Assembly (NCBI GenBank): GCA_020629235.1
Contig: JAHDDS010000003.1
Location: 21,177-74,823, forward strand
DNA from: Planktomarina sp.
GTDB taxonomy: Bacteria; Pseudomonadota; Alphaproteobacteria; Rhodobacterales; Rhodobacteraceae
Direction of reading: 5' to 3'
Length of the DNA stretch: 53,647 nucleotides
Below, in pieces: positions 24,384 to 32,949 of the stretch (the stretch's first letter is position 1; each line of letters opens with the position of its first letter). The notes beneath the pieces are model-generated. The model ran no database searches. It was given only the letters and a program-made list of their open reading frames with translations, and was not told the DNA's origin. The position numbers and the translations under genes are program-made.

Positions 24384-25076
24384 TCACGGGCGGCGGATGA
24401 ACGTCAGATAGTGGGGCGTGCGCCCTTCGCGCAGGGCCTTTTGTTCGTATCGTGTCGACAACCAATCGTCCCACGGGGCGCGCCAATCGCCTGGGCCTTG
24501 CGCCGTCCAGTCAAACCCCGCTTTGGGCACTTCTTGCAAGGCTTGGCGGACATAGTCTTCGATGTCGGTGGCAATGCGTAAGGACGCCCCCGCCTGCATC
24601 ACCCCATGCAACGGCACCAGGTGGTCCTGCGTGACAAAGCGGCGGCGGTGGTGGCGGGCTTTGGGCCAAGGGTCAGGGTACAACAAAAACGCTTTGGCCA
24701 CGGATTGCGCGGGCAGCACATCCATCAAATCGCGCGCGTCCCCCAGGTGCAGCCGGATGTTGGTCAGGCCCGCGCGGCGAATTTTGCCCAGAAGCATCGC
24801 CATGCCGTTCACGTACGGCTCTACCCCGACAAACGTCACGTCTGGGTTCGCGGCGGCTTGATGGACCAGGTGTTCCCCACCCCCAAAGCCGATTTCCAGC
24901 CAAAGGGGCTGCCCCTTTGTCAGCGCGGCCATATCCAACGGTGATCGGTCCGGATTGTCTGCGCGGGACACAGCAGGCACGGCAAGGTCCGGCAACAGGT
25001 GGTCCAGGTCACGCTTCTGGGCCGGCTTCAGCGCCTTACCCTTCAGGCGGCCATAGAAATTTCTGTGTTCATCCAT
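24384..25076 (-). CDS. trmB: tRNA (guanine-N7)-methyltransferase
   Basis: A 230-aa SAM-dependent enzyme that makes m7G46 in tRNA. It has LEIGFGGGEHLVHQA (SAM motif I, about residue 60), VEPYVNGMAMLLGKI, LLYPDPWPKARHHRRRFV (the family's catalytic/RNA region), and the C-terminal STRYEQKALREGRTPHYL. The N-terminus MDEHRNFYGRLKGKALKPAQ is the usual alphaproteobacterial form. It is next to metK, which makes its cofactor, but a terminator separates them. Confidence 0.96.
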   Translation of the reverse strand: MDEHRNFYGRLKGKALKPAQKRDLDHLLPDLAVPAVSRADNPDRSPLDMAALTKGQPLWLEIGFGGGEHLVHQAAANPDVTFVGVEPYVNGMAMLLGKIRRAGLTNIRLHLGDARDLMDVLPAQSVAKAFLLYPDPWPKARHHRRRFVTQDHLVPLHGVMQAGASLRIATDIEDYVRQALQEVPKAGFDWTAQGPGDWRAPWDDWLSTRYEQKALREGRTPHYLTFIRRP

Positions 25077-25079
25077 GGG

Positions 25080-25102
25080 AAAAAGGCGCCCCGAAAGGCG
25101 CC
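25080..25102 (-). terminator. Rho-independent terminator of metK
   Basis: On the minus strand GGCGCC, six bases, GGCGCC followed by five T (25084-25080). It lies 25 bases beyond the metK stop and just 3 bases before the trmB ATG, so trmB needs readthrough or its own promoter inside the hairpin region. Confidence 0.65.
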
Positions 25103-25127
25103 CTCCTTTGCTTGGTTGATCCAGGCT

Positions 25128-26309
25128 TTAGACCGCCTTTTTCAGCGCGTCCACCAGATCGGTGCGTTCCCAGCTGAACCCGCCGTCGTCGCTGGCGGCC
25201 CGGCCGAAGTGGCCGTACGCCGCTGTGCGGGCATAGATCGGGCGGTTCATGCCCAAGTGTTCGCGGATGCCGCGCGGGGTCAGGTCCATGCACTGGTCCA
25301 CCGCTTTTTCAATCGCCGCGTCTGCCACTTGCCCTGTGCCGTGGGTGTCGACGTAAATCGACAGGGGTTTGGACACGCCAATGGCATAGGACAATTGCAA
25401 GGTGCAGCGTTCCGCCATGCCAGCGGCCACGACGTTTTTCGCCAAATACCGCGCGGCATAGGCCGCCGATCGGTCCACCTTGGTGGGATCTTTGCCAGAA
25501 AACGCGCCGCCGCCGTGGGGGGCAGCACCGCCGTATGTGTCCACAATGATTTTGCGCCCCGTCAAACCGGCGTCCCCGTCTGGGCCGCCGATGACAAAGG
25601 TGCCGGTGGGGTTGATCCACCATTCCGTGTTGGCAGTGATCCATTCTGCGGGCAGCACCTCGCGGATATAGGGTTCCACCACGCCGCGGATATAGGCGCT
25701 GTCTTGATCTTCACCGCTGTGCTGGGTGGACAAGACGATGGATGTGACTTCCACCGGTTTGCCGTTTTCATACCGCAGCGACACTTGGCTTTTGGCGTCA
25801 GGGCGCAGATCAGGTTCGGACCCGTCTTTGCGCACCTCTGCCAATCGGCGCAAAATGGCATGGGAATATTGGATCGGTGCGGGCATCAATTCGGGGGTTT
25901 CTGTCGTGGCGTATCCGAACATGATGCCCTGATCCCCGGCCCCTTCGTCTTTGTCTTCACCGGCGTCCACACCTTGGGCGATGTGCGCAGATTGTTCGTG
26001 CAGCAGGTTTGTCACTTCCACGGTTTCCCAATGGAATTTGTCCTGTTCATAGCCGATGTCTTTGATGCAATCGCGGGCAATGGCGTCGATACGCCCCAGG
26101 TAGTCTTTCAGTTTGTCTTGATCCGACAGCCCCACTTCGCCACCGATGACGACACGATTGGTGGTGGCAAAGGTTTCGCACGCCACCCGGGCGAACGGTT
26201 CTTCTGTCAAAAAAGCGTCAAGCACTGCGTCAGAAATGCGGTCGCACACTTTGTCAGGGTGCCCTTCGGAAACGGATTCCGACGTAAAAGTATAATTCGA
26301 TCGTGCCAT
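25128..26309 (-). CDS. metK: S-adenosylmethionine synthetase
   Basis: A 393-aa enzyme forming SAM from methionine and ATP. The N-terminus carries [20 protein letters not shown] with the ATP-binding HPDK. The methionine-loop and phosphate-binding regions appear as [20 protein letters not shown] and [20 protein letters not shown] (near residue 260). The C-terminus has AYGHFGR. An SAM/SAH riboswitch directly overlaps its ribosome site (26316-26358), so translation should fall when SAM is plentiful. It is the first gene after lnt on the minus strand. Confidence 0.98.
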   Translation of the reverse strand: MARSNYTFTSESVSEGHPDKVCDRISDAVLDAFLTEEPFARVACETFATTNRVVIGGEVGLSDQDKLKDYLGRIDAIARDCIKDIGYEQDKFHWETVEVTNLLHEQSAHIAQGVDAGEDKDEGAGDQGIMFGYATTETPELMPAPIQYSHAILRRLAEVRKDGSEPDLRPDAKSQVSLRYENGKPVEVTSIVLSTQHSGEDQDSAYIRGVVEPYIREVLPAEWITANTEWWINPTGTFVIGGPDGDAGLTGRKIIVDTYGGAAPHGGGAFSGKDPTKVDRSAAYAARYLAKNVVAAGMAERCTLQLSYAIGVSKPLSIYVDTHGTGQVADAAIEKAVDQCMDLTPRGIREHLGMNRPIYARTAAYGHFGRAASDDGGFSWERTDLVDALKKAV

Positions 26310-26315
26310 TGGAGG

Positions 26316-26358
26316 TGCTCCATTAAAGGTTATTGCGACGCCAGGAAGCCGTTGTCGC
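26316..26358 (-). promoter_or_regulatory. SAM/SAH riboswitch controlling metK translation
   Basis: Minus-strand RNA: stem 5' half GCGAC (26358-26354), loop AACGGCUUCCUGGC, stem 3' half GUCGC (26339-26335), an A/U-rich linker, then UGGAGCA (26322-26316). The sequences ACAACGGCUUCCUGGCGU and UGGAGCA are the conserved core of the SAM/SAH riboswitch, which is known from Rhodobacterales upstream of metK. In the family, UGGAGCA pairs with the loop as a pseudoknot upon SAM binding; here it also precedes the metK ATG by 6 bases, so binding would hide the ribosome site. Confidence 0.92.
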
Positions 26359-26400
26359 GCCCTTGGCCATAGTGGCTGGCACAGAACGCGTCAAGCAACG

Positions 26401-27867
26401 TTAACTTGTCCGCCGCCGCACGGTTGCGGCACCCAAGGCCAGCATCACGATCACCAAGATCGGCACATCGCCAATTATCGCATACATCGTGGGTGCCAGC
26501 GCGGGCGGCAATGGCGTGTCCAGGGCACCCGTTTGTCCAAAATCCACGTAATCCAGCACTTGGCCGCGCCCGTCGATCATGGCGCTGATGCCGCGATTGG
26601 CAGACCGCACGATGGGCAATCCCTGTTCGATGGCCCGGGCCTGGGCTTGGGCAAGATGTTGCGCGGGCCCGCCCCGGGTTCCGAACCACCCATCGTTGGT
26701 CATCAAGACAATCGCCCTGGGCCGCTGGGGGATGCGCCGCACAAAATGCGGGAATATCCCTTCATAGCAGATCAACACTTGAACGTCGCCGATCCCGCGC
26801 ACGGTCACGGTGTGCGGATCAGGACCCGCCGTAAATCCGATGCCCGCACGATCGGCCAGCCCGGTTAAGCCCAAACGCCGGGCCAACGGCGTCAGCGGGA
26901 TATATTCACCGAAGGGCACCAGTTTGGATTTGAGGTAGATTTGATCACCGCGCGCCGGACCTTGCGGATCCAGCAGACTGGCGGCGTTGTAAAATCGGTC
27001 CATGTCCGGGCTGTGCTGATGCCCCACCAAGACTGGGGCACCGTTGGCGGCTTGCAAAATCTCTTCCCGCGTGGCCGAAAGTGGCAAGGTCAGCGCGGAT
27101 TCCGGCCACACCACAAGATCGACGTCACCGGCCCCAGCGGTCAAGGCCACGTGACGCTGGTACATCGCTTCGCGCGTTTGCGGGGCCCATTTATCCGCTT
27201 GCATCACATTGGGGCTGAGGATGCGCACCCGTGGCCCGTCAGCCGCCGCCCCCGTCCAGGCCAGCGGTGGCACCATCACTGCTGCGGCCAAAACGGCCGC
27301 AGCCCCAACGCGCAAAGGCACCGCGCGCGCCACCAAGGCCGCTGCCCCCAACAGTGTCAGCGCGCTGACCCCATGGGGGCCGACATACCGCGCCAGTTGG
27401 AACGCCTGACTTTCAATCCAAATATATCCCACCAACCCCCAGGGCAGCCCTGACAGGACATAGGATCGCGCCACTTCCGCCAACGCAACAGCCAAGGCCA
27501 AGGACCACAGATCGCGCGACACCCGGCCCGCCAAACCCCAGAACAGCGCCAAACCGCCTGCCATGGCAAACAAGGCCGGTGCCGCCATCCACCCGTGACG
27601 CGCAACGTCCACCAAGAACGGTTCCACGATCCAGACCATAACGTGCCCAAAATACCCCAGACCCAGGGCCCAAGCCGCCCAGAACCGCCCTGCCCCAGCA
27701 CGGCTGTTGGCCAGCCAAAACCCGCCCGCCAGGGCAAGCACGGTGACAATAGTGAAATAATGGGGCGCATGCCCAAATCCCGCCGCAGCGCCCAAGGCAG
27801 TTTGAACCAGGCAAACCGTCCAAAGGGGCCAGTGGGCGGGACTAAGCTTCGGTCTGGGCGACCACAT
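26401..27867 (-). CDS. lnt: Apolipoprotein N-acyltransferase
   Basis: A 488-aa inner-membrane enzyme that adds the third acyl chain to lipoproteins. Six to seven N-terminal hydrophobic helices (about residues 20-215) precede a nitrilase-like periplasmic domain. The catalytic triad is visible as Glu in VVWPESALTLP, Lys in LKSKLVPFGEYIP and Cys in LICYEGIFPHFVR, followed by LMTNDGWFG. A C-terminal hydrophobic helix ends the protein. I choose ATG 27867, giving a 26-base overlap with corC; a longer reading would begin deep inside corC. It is the last gene of phoH-ybeY-corC-lnt. Confidence 0.95.
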   Translation of the reverse strand: MWSPRPKLSPAHWPLWTVCLVQTALGAAAGFGHAPHYFTIVTVLALAGGFWLANSRAGAGRFWAAWALGLGYFGHVMVWIVEPFLVDVARHGWMAAPALFAMAGGLALFWGLAGRVSRDLWSLALAVALAEVARSYVLSGLPWGLVGYIWIESQAFQLARYVGPHGVSALTLLGAAALVARAVPLRVGAAAVLAAAVMVPPLAWTGAAADGPRVRILSPNVMQADKWAPQTREAMYQRHVALTAGAGDVDLVVWPESALTLPLSATREEILQAANGAPVLVGHQHSPDMDRFYNAASLLDPQGPARGDQIYLKSKLVPFGEYIPLTPLARRLGLTGLADRAGIGFTAGPDPHTVTVRGIGDVQVLICYEGIFPHFVRRIPQRPRAIVLMTNDGWFGTRGGPAQHLAQAQARAIEQGLPIVRSANRGISAMIDGRGQVLDYVDFGQTGALDTPLPPALAPTMYAIIGDVPILVIVMLALGAATVRRRTS

Positions 27868-28732
27868 GGGCCCGCAGGCGTTTGATGTGGCGCGAATCCG
27901 CGTCGACGATTTCAAACTCGACCCCGGCAGGGTGCTGAACAACTTCCCCACGCGCGGGCACGCGGCCCGACAGCATGAAGACCAGCCCGCCCAGGGTGTC
28001 CACCTCTTCTGGGTCGACATCTTCGGCTTGGGTCAAATCCATGTTAATTTCCGCTTGGAATTCATCCAGCGGTGTTTTCGCAGCCGCCAGATAGCACCCG
28101 GGCTTTTCCAAATTCCAATACTGACCTTCAGCGACGTCGTGTTCGTCTTCGATTTCGCCCACCACCTGTTCGATCAAGTCTTCGATGGTCACCAGACCGT
28201 CAGTGCCGCCGTATTCATCGATCACCAAGGCCATGTGCTTGCGATCGGCCTGCATTTTGGCCAGCAAGACGCCAATAGGCATCGACGCGGGCACATACAG
28301 CAAGGGGCGCAGCATCTTGCGCAGTTGCAACCGGCCGCCATTGCCATTGAACCCGTGGCGCAACGCCAAGTCCTTAAGATGCACAAATCCCATGGGGGTG
28401 TCCAAGGTGCCGTTGTACACAGGCAGCCGGGTCAATCCGCTGTCCCGGAAGGTACGCACCAAGTCGTCCTTGGTGATGGTGACGGGCACCGACACGATGT
28501 CCGCCGACGGTACGGCCACGTCTTCCACGCGCAAATCGCGCAGGTTGGCAATGCTGGGGGTCGTCTCGAACGGGTTTGCGGTGGGCTGGGCATCTTCGGC
28601 CTGGGGCAAGTCGCCGCCCCGAACGGCCCACTTCAGCCGGGCCCACAGGCCAGGTTGGGTCGCGGGACTTGAGGGGTCTTCGCCGGGTTCATCGCCCGTA
28701 GGGGAAGGATGGGTCGTTGCCATGATACTCAT
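27842..28732 (-). CDS. corC: CorC/HlyC family CBS-domain protein
   Basis: A 296-aa cytoplasmic protein with a CBS pair (about residues 68-195), including VEDVAVPSADIVSVPVTI, GLTRLPVYNGTLDTPMGFVH and VIDEYGGTDGLVTIEDLIEQ, and a C-terminal CorC/HlyC transporter-associated domain (about 205-290) with YLAAAKTPLDEF and VDTLGGLVFMLSGRVP. Family members affect Mg/Co efflux or envelope function and lack the membrane domain seen in longer paralogues. It starts at ATG 28732, overlapping the ybeY stop (ATGA). Confidence 0.93.
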   Translation of the reverse strand: MSIMATTHPSPTGDEPGEDPSSPATQPGLWARLKWAVRGGDLPQAEDAQPTANPFETTPSIANLRDLRVEDVAVPSADIVSVPVTITKDDLVRTFRDSGLTRLPVYNGTLDTPMGFVHLKDLALRHGFNGNGGRLQLRKMLRPLLYVPASMPIGVLLAKMQADRKHMALVIDEYGGTDGLVTIEDLIEQVVGEIEDEHDVAEGQYWNLEKPGCYLAAAKTPLDEFQAEINMDLTQAEDVDPEEVDTLGGLVFMLSGRVPARGEVVQHPAGVEFEIVDADSRHIKRLRAHVVAQTEA

Positions 28733-29229
28733 ACCGTCAATTGCCCCTCATATGGGTTGGGAATGCCCAAAGTTTCAAGCAAATTGATCTCTATTTCTTC
28801 CATAAGGTCGGCATCGGCATCTGTCTGATGGTCGTATCCCAAAAGATGCAACAATCCGTGCAGGACCAAATGGGTGACATGGGCATCAAAGCTTTTGCCC
28901 TGGGAAATCGCTTCTTGGTGGCAGGTGTCAAAGGCCAGGGCCAAATCCCCCAACTCTGCCGTGGTGGGGGTTTCTGGCGGTTGACCAGGGGTTGCGGCGG
29001 CCCGGTCTTCGCTGGGCCACGACAAGACATTGGTGGGCACCGCCTTGCCCCGAAACGCCGCGTTCAATTCCGCAATCCTTGCGTCGTCACAGGCCATAAT
29101 CACCGCCGCCACCCCTTGGGGAAGATCCAACTGCGATTGTAAACTGCCCAGCAACCTGGCCCCCAAGGCAGCCAAGTCGATCTGATCCCATCGCGCATCT
29201 TCCACCACCACGTCGACCTGTGGCGTCAT
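28729..29229 (-). CDS. ybeY: Endoribonuclease YbeY, rRNA maturation factor
   Basis: A 166-aa zinc-dependent RNase involved in 16S rRNA 3'-end maturation and ribosome quality control. The metal-binding signature is HLVLHGLLHLLGYDH (His-x3-His-x5-His pattern, about residues 121-135). The ELNAAFRGKAVPTNVLSWPS segment is the conserved family core. It overlaps phoH upstream and corC downstream by 4 bases each. Confidence 0.96.
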   Translation of the reverse strand: MTPQVDVVVEDARWDQIDLAALGARLLGSLQSQLDLPQGVAAVIMACDDARIAELNAAFRGKAVPTNVLSWPSEDRAAATPGQPPETPTTAELGDLALAFDTCHQEAISQGKSFDAHVTHLVLHGLLHLLGYDHQTDADADLMEEIEINLLETLGIPNPYEGQLTV

Positions 29230-30215
29230 GGGGCATCTTGGTCATATGCTTCGATGATTGCGGCCACCAAGGGGTGACGCACCACGTCCTTGGCGGTGAA
29301 ATAGCTGAAGGAAATGCGGTCGATGGTCTTCAGCAAGCGTTCCGCATCCGCCAAGCCCGACTGCACGCCGCGCGGCAAATCAACCTGGGTCCGGTCGCCC
29401 GTGATCACCATGCGCGACCCTTCGCCCAAACGGGTCAAAAACATCTTCATCTGCATAGTGGTTGCGTTCTGGGCCTCGTCGAGGACCACAAAAGCGTTGG
29501 ACAGCGTGCGCCCGCGCATGAAAGCCAATGGGGCAATTTCAATGCGCTTCTCTTCTATCAGTTTTGCGGCCTGTTTGGCGGGCAGAAAATCGTTCAGCGC
29601 ATCGTAAAGCGGCTGCATGTAAGGATCGACTTTGTCCTTCATGTCCCCAGGCAGATATCCCAGCTTTTCGCCCGCTTCCACAGCGGGGCGCGACAGGATG
29701 ATCCGGTCCACCAAACCGTTGATGTACATGTTCACACCAACGGCCACCGCAAGGTATGTCTTGCCCGTGCCCGCCGGACCGATCCCAAAGGAAAGATCGT
29801 TTTCAAACAACGCCTTAACGTACGCTTTTTGCGCGTCTGTGCGCGGTTCGACGGTCTTCTTCCGCGTGCGAACTTCCACCGTGGTTCCGCCAAACATATC
29901 CCGTTGTTTGGGGGGCTGGGTGGCGTCAGGGGCCATGCGCAACGCGGCGTCCAGATCTGCATTGGTGACGGACTTGCCCTGTTCCAATCGGGAATACAGG
30001 TGCTGCAAAATGCGCGTGGCATCGTCGCGGGCCGCTTTGTCCCCCACCAAAACAAGCTGGTTGCCCCGCCGGACAATCTGCAGGCCCAGTTTGGTTTCAA
30101 TGTGGCTTAGATTGCGGTCGAATTCACCGCACAGGTCAACCATCAAGCGGTTGTCAGGAAATTCCAAAAATGTCTCTTCCAGATCGGGCGCGAACCCAAC
30201 GGCAGCATCAGCCAA
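29226..30215 (-). CDS. phoH: PhoH-like ATPase
   Basis: A 329-aa PhoH-family P-loop ATPase, part of the widespread phoH-ybeY RNA-processing unit. Walker A is FGIGPAGTGKTYLAVAVG (about residues 142-159), Walker B is AFVVLDEAQNATTMQMKMFL, and the sensor region is VITGDRTQVDLPRG. An N-terminal nucleic-acid-binding-like region (about 15-100) precedes it. The start is TTG 30215, seven bases after AAGGGG; there is no better start upstream, and the first in-frame ATG would lose the EETFLEFPDN segment conserved in relatives. A terminator at 30266-30307 lies just upstream, so it should have its own promoter or depend on readthrough. Confidence 0.94.
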   Translation of the reverse strand: MADAAVGFAPDLEETFLEFPDNRLMVDLCGEFDRNLSHIETKLGLQIVRRGNQLVLVGDKAARDDATRILQHLYSRLEQGKSVTNADLDAALRMAPDATQPPKQRDMFGGTTVEVRTRKKTVEPRTDAQKAYVKALFENDLSFGIGPAGTGKTYLAVAVGVNMYINGLVDRIILSRPAVEAGEKLGYLPGDMKDKVDPYMQPLYDALNDFLPAKQAAKLIEEKRIEIAPLAFMRGRTLSNAFVVLDEAQNATTMQMKMFLTRLGEGSRMVITGDRTQVDLPRGVQSGLADAERLLKTIDRISFSYFTAKDVVRHPLVAAIIEAYDQDAP

Positions 30216-30265
30216 ACGCGTTTCCCCTTACGTTTTTGCTTTTCAAAAAGACTAGGCGGTAAATC

Positions 30266-30307
30266 CAAAAAGACCAAGGGCCGCGCTGATTTTTCGCAGC
30301 GCGGCCC
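30266..30307 (-). terminator. Rho-independent terminator after the lipoprotein gene
   Basis: An 11-bp perfect stem (GGGCCGCGCTG at 30278-30288 with CAGCGCGGCCC at 30297-30307, eight-base loop), followed on the minus strand by TTGGTCTTTTT. It sits 22 bases past the lipoprotein stop and insulates phoH from the OmpA/lipoprotein pair. Confidence 0.8.
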
Positions 30308-30329
30308 CGGATGTTTGTTGCAGCACAGA

Positions 30330-30692
30330 TCAATTGATCGGTGTGATTTCCGATGGGTTCTGGATGTAGTCCCGTTCGGTGCGGCGGTTCACGTCGCGCG
30401 ATCCTTCGCGGAATGGGCCGTACACAACGGTTTCTGCGCCGTGGCCGGTACATACAGGTTTACCCTGTGGGTCCAAACGGGCCGACAGATATCCTTCGAT
30501 GCCGTCGTCGATGATCCAGTGATCACACCCGTTCGGGTCGATCCAGATACCAGCGACAAGCTGGCTCAGGTCTTTGCCATCACGGCTGCCGTCTTTGGAT
30601 TTGTCGATGCCGCCGTTGTCGGTCTCGAAGCCGCCACAAGCGGTCAAAGCCAGACCAGCCACCAAAGCTGCGGAGATTGTAGAGAATTTCAT
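30330..30692 (-). CDS. Small lipoprotein with a GC-x-HW-x2-DDG module
   Basis: A 120-aa predicted lipoprotein: a short signal ending LALTACGG (lipobox, Cys 19). Asp/Gly/Lys-rich residues 25-42 follow, then a 33-residue module (49-81) that starts IWIDPNGCDHW and ends with Cys 81. The same module occurs in the neighbouring OmpA-like protein at 57-89, with 19 of 33 residues identical, both cysteines included. The C-terminal tail is RRTERDYIQNPSEITPIN. It starts 15 bases after the OmpA-like stop and ends before a strong terminator, so the two form a small operon. The function is unknown; an outer-membrane or peptidoglycan role is likely. Confidence 0.85.
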   Translation of the reverse strand: MKFSTISAALVAGLALTACGGFETDNGGIDKSKDGSRDGKDLSQLVAGIWIDPNGCDHWIIDDGIEGYLSARLDPQGKPVCTGHGAETVVYGPFREGSRDVNRRTERDYIQNPSEITPIN

Positions 30693-30706
30693 TGTTCGAT
30701 GCTCCC

Positions 30707-31318
30707 TCAGTTCACGCAGACGATTTCAACGCGACGGTTTTTGGACATGTTGTGGGCCGAAGTGTTCGGCACCAAAGGCTGACGTTCGCCATAGCCTTCT
30801 ACGCCAGCAATCCGTGCGCCCGACATTTGTGCCACGCGCGCCACCGAGTTCGCCCGGTTTTGCGACAGGCGCATGTTGTATGCGTCAGATGCGCGGCTGT
30901 CGGTGTGGCCCCGAATGATATAGGCTGCCGAAGGGTTGGACCGGAAGAAGTTCATCAAACGGTGCTTGGCGTTGCGCGACAGGTGATAGCTGTCGGTCGC
31001 GAACAATGTGTCTGAATCCAGGTTGCCACAGACGTTTGCTGTGCGACCACGACATGTCGGAATGCCTTGACGGTTCAGCTTCGGGGTCATGTACCCTTCC
31101 CAGCCGTCGTCCATAACCCAGTGTTCACACCCATCGGGATCAACCCAAATGGTGGGAACGAAACGCTGCCCAACCACGCGGCGCTGTTCGCCGTGGACGT
31201 GGGGGAATGGTTCCCCAACAGTTTGGTGCGCCATTGATGACGTGGCGCCGGTCACCAAGACCGCCGCACCCAACAACGTTGCAGCGATGGATGCCAGTTT
31301 GCTTTTCTTGTGTGCCAC
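30707..31318 (-). CDS. OmpA-like peptidoglycan-binding protein with GC-x-HW-x2-DDG module
   Basis: A 203-aa exported protein: signal peptide (about residues 1-30, cleavage after SSMA), His-rich linker, the 33-residue Cys module (57-89: IWVDPDGCEHW ... TC), and an OmpA C-terminal domain (about 100-203) with YIIRGHTDSRASDAYNMRLS, QNRANSVARV and NMSKNRRVEIV. The Asp and Arg that bind diaminopimelate in peptidoglycan are present. There is no eight-strand barrel, so it is a soluble or lipid-free peptidoglycan binder. The start is GTG 31318 behind AAAGGGGG. It lies between miaB and phoH, which are usually neighbours. Confidence 0.9.
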   Translation of the reverse strand: MAHKKSKLASIAATLLGAAVLVTGATSSMAHQTVGEPFPHVHGEQRRVVGQRFVPTIWVDPDGCEHWVMDDGWEGYMTPKLNRQGIPTCRGRTANVCGNLDSDTLFATDSYHLSRNAKHRLMNFFRSNPSAAYIIRGHTDSRASDAYNMRLSQNRANSVARVAQMSGARIAGVEGYGERQPLVPNTSAHNMSKNRRVEIVCVN

Positions 31319-31524
31319 GAAAACCCCCTTTAGCGTTTATGTATACACGTTATGGTGCGCCCACTGCCCGGGCACACTTGATGTTGCGAGAGATACCATA
31401 TTTTCGTTTTTTTCAAAACAAATTCACTACGATACCTACTGCCGTGCGGTATTTTTGCCCAGCATTGTGGTGAAAGCAGGGCCAAATCGGCGGAAGTCCG
31501 CGCTTTGTTGAACAAAATCAGGGA
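31319..31524 (-). promoter_or_regulatory. AT-rich upstream region of the OmpA/lipoprotein operon
   Basis: This 206-base gap is clearly more AT-rich than its surroundings, with A-tracts (TTTTGAAAAAAACGAAAATA on the minus strand near 31400-31419). It must hold the promoter for the OmpA-like gene; TTGAAA and TATGGT-like hexamers are present but at poor spacing, so I do not mark exact boxes. No terminator for miaB is obvious here. Confidence 0.4.
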
Positions 31525-32844
31525 CTAGCCGACCTTTTCTAAGAATTCGCCCTGCAGGGAATTGGAAGACGCTTGGGTGATTCTCACCTTCACCAAGTCA
31601 CCTTTGCCAGCTTGGCTGGTCAAAACGTGAACGGCTTGCAAGTGTTCGGATTTGCCGACCCACTGCCCCGCTTCGCGCCCCGGCTTTTCAAACAGCACCG
31701 TCGTCTCGCGCCCCACCATGGCATTTTGCGCGGCGGTTTGTTGTTCAGACAGCAGCGCTTGTAACCGGTGCAAACGGTCGGTGGCGGTGGCGTCGTCCAC
31801 TGTGGCTTTTTCAGCGGCGGGTGTACCGGGGCGGGCTGAATACTTGAAGGAATACGCCTGGCCGTACCCGACGCTGCGCACCAAAGACAGCGTATCTTGG
31901 AAGTCCGCTTCGGTTTCGCCGGGGAACCCCACAATGAAATCGCCCGACAGCAACAGATCAGGGCGCACCGCGCGCAGCCGATCAATGATTTTCAGATATT
32001 GGCTGGCGGTGTGTTTGCGCGCCATGGCTTTCAGGATTTTGTCCGACCCAGACTGAACCGGCAGATGCAGGTAGGGCATCAACTTGTCGCACTGCCCGTG
32101 GGCGTCTATCAGCGCATCGTCCATATCGTTGGGGTGCGATGTCGTAAAACGGATGCGCGCCAACCCGTCGATGTCCGCCAGTTCCCAGATCAGCCCCGCC
32201 AAACCGCCTTTGTGCCCGTGATAGGCATTGACGTTCTGACCCAACAGCGTGATTTCGCGCACGCCTTGGTCCACCAGTTGTCGGGCTTCGTCCAAGACCC
32301 GCGCGCTTGGGCGGCTGACTTCGGCGCCCCTGGTATAGGGCACAACGCAGAACGCGCAGAATTTGTCGCAGCCTTCTTGCACTGTCAAAAATGCCGCCGG
32401 CGCGCGTTTGGCCTTGGCGCGCGCGGACAGGTGATCGAACTTATCTTCCAGCGGAAAATCGGTGTCGATGGCGCGCGCCCCGCCGTCCAGCGCTTTGGCC
32501 ATGGCGGGCAATTTGTGATAGCTTTGCGGCCCCACCACCAGGTCCACCATGGGTTGGCGCTTGACGATTTCCGCGCCTTCGGCCTGGGCCACGCAGCCCG
32601 CCACCGCAAATTTCAGGTCGGGCTTGGCGGCCTTCAACCCTTTGTATCGGCCCAATTCGGAATAGATTTTTTCCGCCGCTTTTTCGCGGATGTGGCAGGT
32701 GTTCAGCAAAATCATATCTGCATCTTCTGGCGCGGCGGTGGGCTCATACCCCTGCCCGCCCAGCGCTTCTTGCATACGTTCACTGTCGTACACATTCATT
32801 TGACAACCATATGTCTTTACAAAAAGTTTCTTCTTGCCTGCCAT
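31525..32844 (-). CDS. miaB: tRNA-2-methylthio-N6-dimethylallyladenosine synthase
   Basis: A 439-aa radical-SAM methylthiotransferase that adds the 2-methylthio group to i6A37 of tRNA. The N-terminal UPF0004 domain has three [4Fe-4S] cysteines ([39 protein letters not shown]); the radical-SAM motif is [19 protein letters not shown]; the TRAM domain is at the C-terminus. ATG 32844 ([15 protein letters not shown]) is chosen since the longer reading carries non-conserved residues. In many relatives it directly precedes phoH; here two envelope genes intervene. Confidence 0.97.
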   Translation of the reverse strand: MAGKKKLFVKTYGCQMNVYDSERMQEALGGQGYEPTAAPEDADMILLNTCHIREKAAEKIYSELGRYKGLKAAKPDLKFAVAGCVAQAEGAEIVKRQPMVDLVVGPQSYHKLPAMAKALDGGARAIDTDFPLEDKFDHLSARAKAKRAPAAFLTVQEGCDKFCAFCVVPYTRGAEVSRPSARVLDEARQLVDQGVREITLLGQNVNAYHGHKGGLAGLIWELADIDGLARIRFTTSHPNDMDDALIDAHGQCDKLMPYLHLPVQSGSDKILKAMARKHTASQYLKIIDRLRAVRPDLLLSGDFIVGFPGETEADFQDTLSLVRSVGYGQAYSFKYSARPGTPAAEKATVDDATATDRLHRLQALLSEQQTAAQNAMVGRETTVLFEKPGREAGQWVGKSEHLQAVHVLTSQAGKGDLVKVRITQASSNSLQGEFLEKVG

Positions 32845-32949
32845 AGGATGCCACCAAAGTTGCGCGTTTGGGGCCAGATATCCAATGCGCCCTTCACTTG
32901 CAATCATCCAACCGCTAGGGTCGGGCCAAACAAATCAGGTGCGTCAGCT

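Noticed and set aside
24999-26372. A 457-codon frame antisense to metK
   Set aside because: Shadow of metK; it would also read through the riboswitch and terminator regions.
31490-31501. GCGGA-AG-TCCGC stem as miaB terminator
   Set aside because: A two-base loop cannot close a stable stem and no T-run follows.
31897-32949. An N-terminal extension of the glycosyltransferase-like gene across miaB
   Set aside because: These 351 codons are antisense to miaB; the conserved protein begins at the GTG at 32950.
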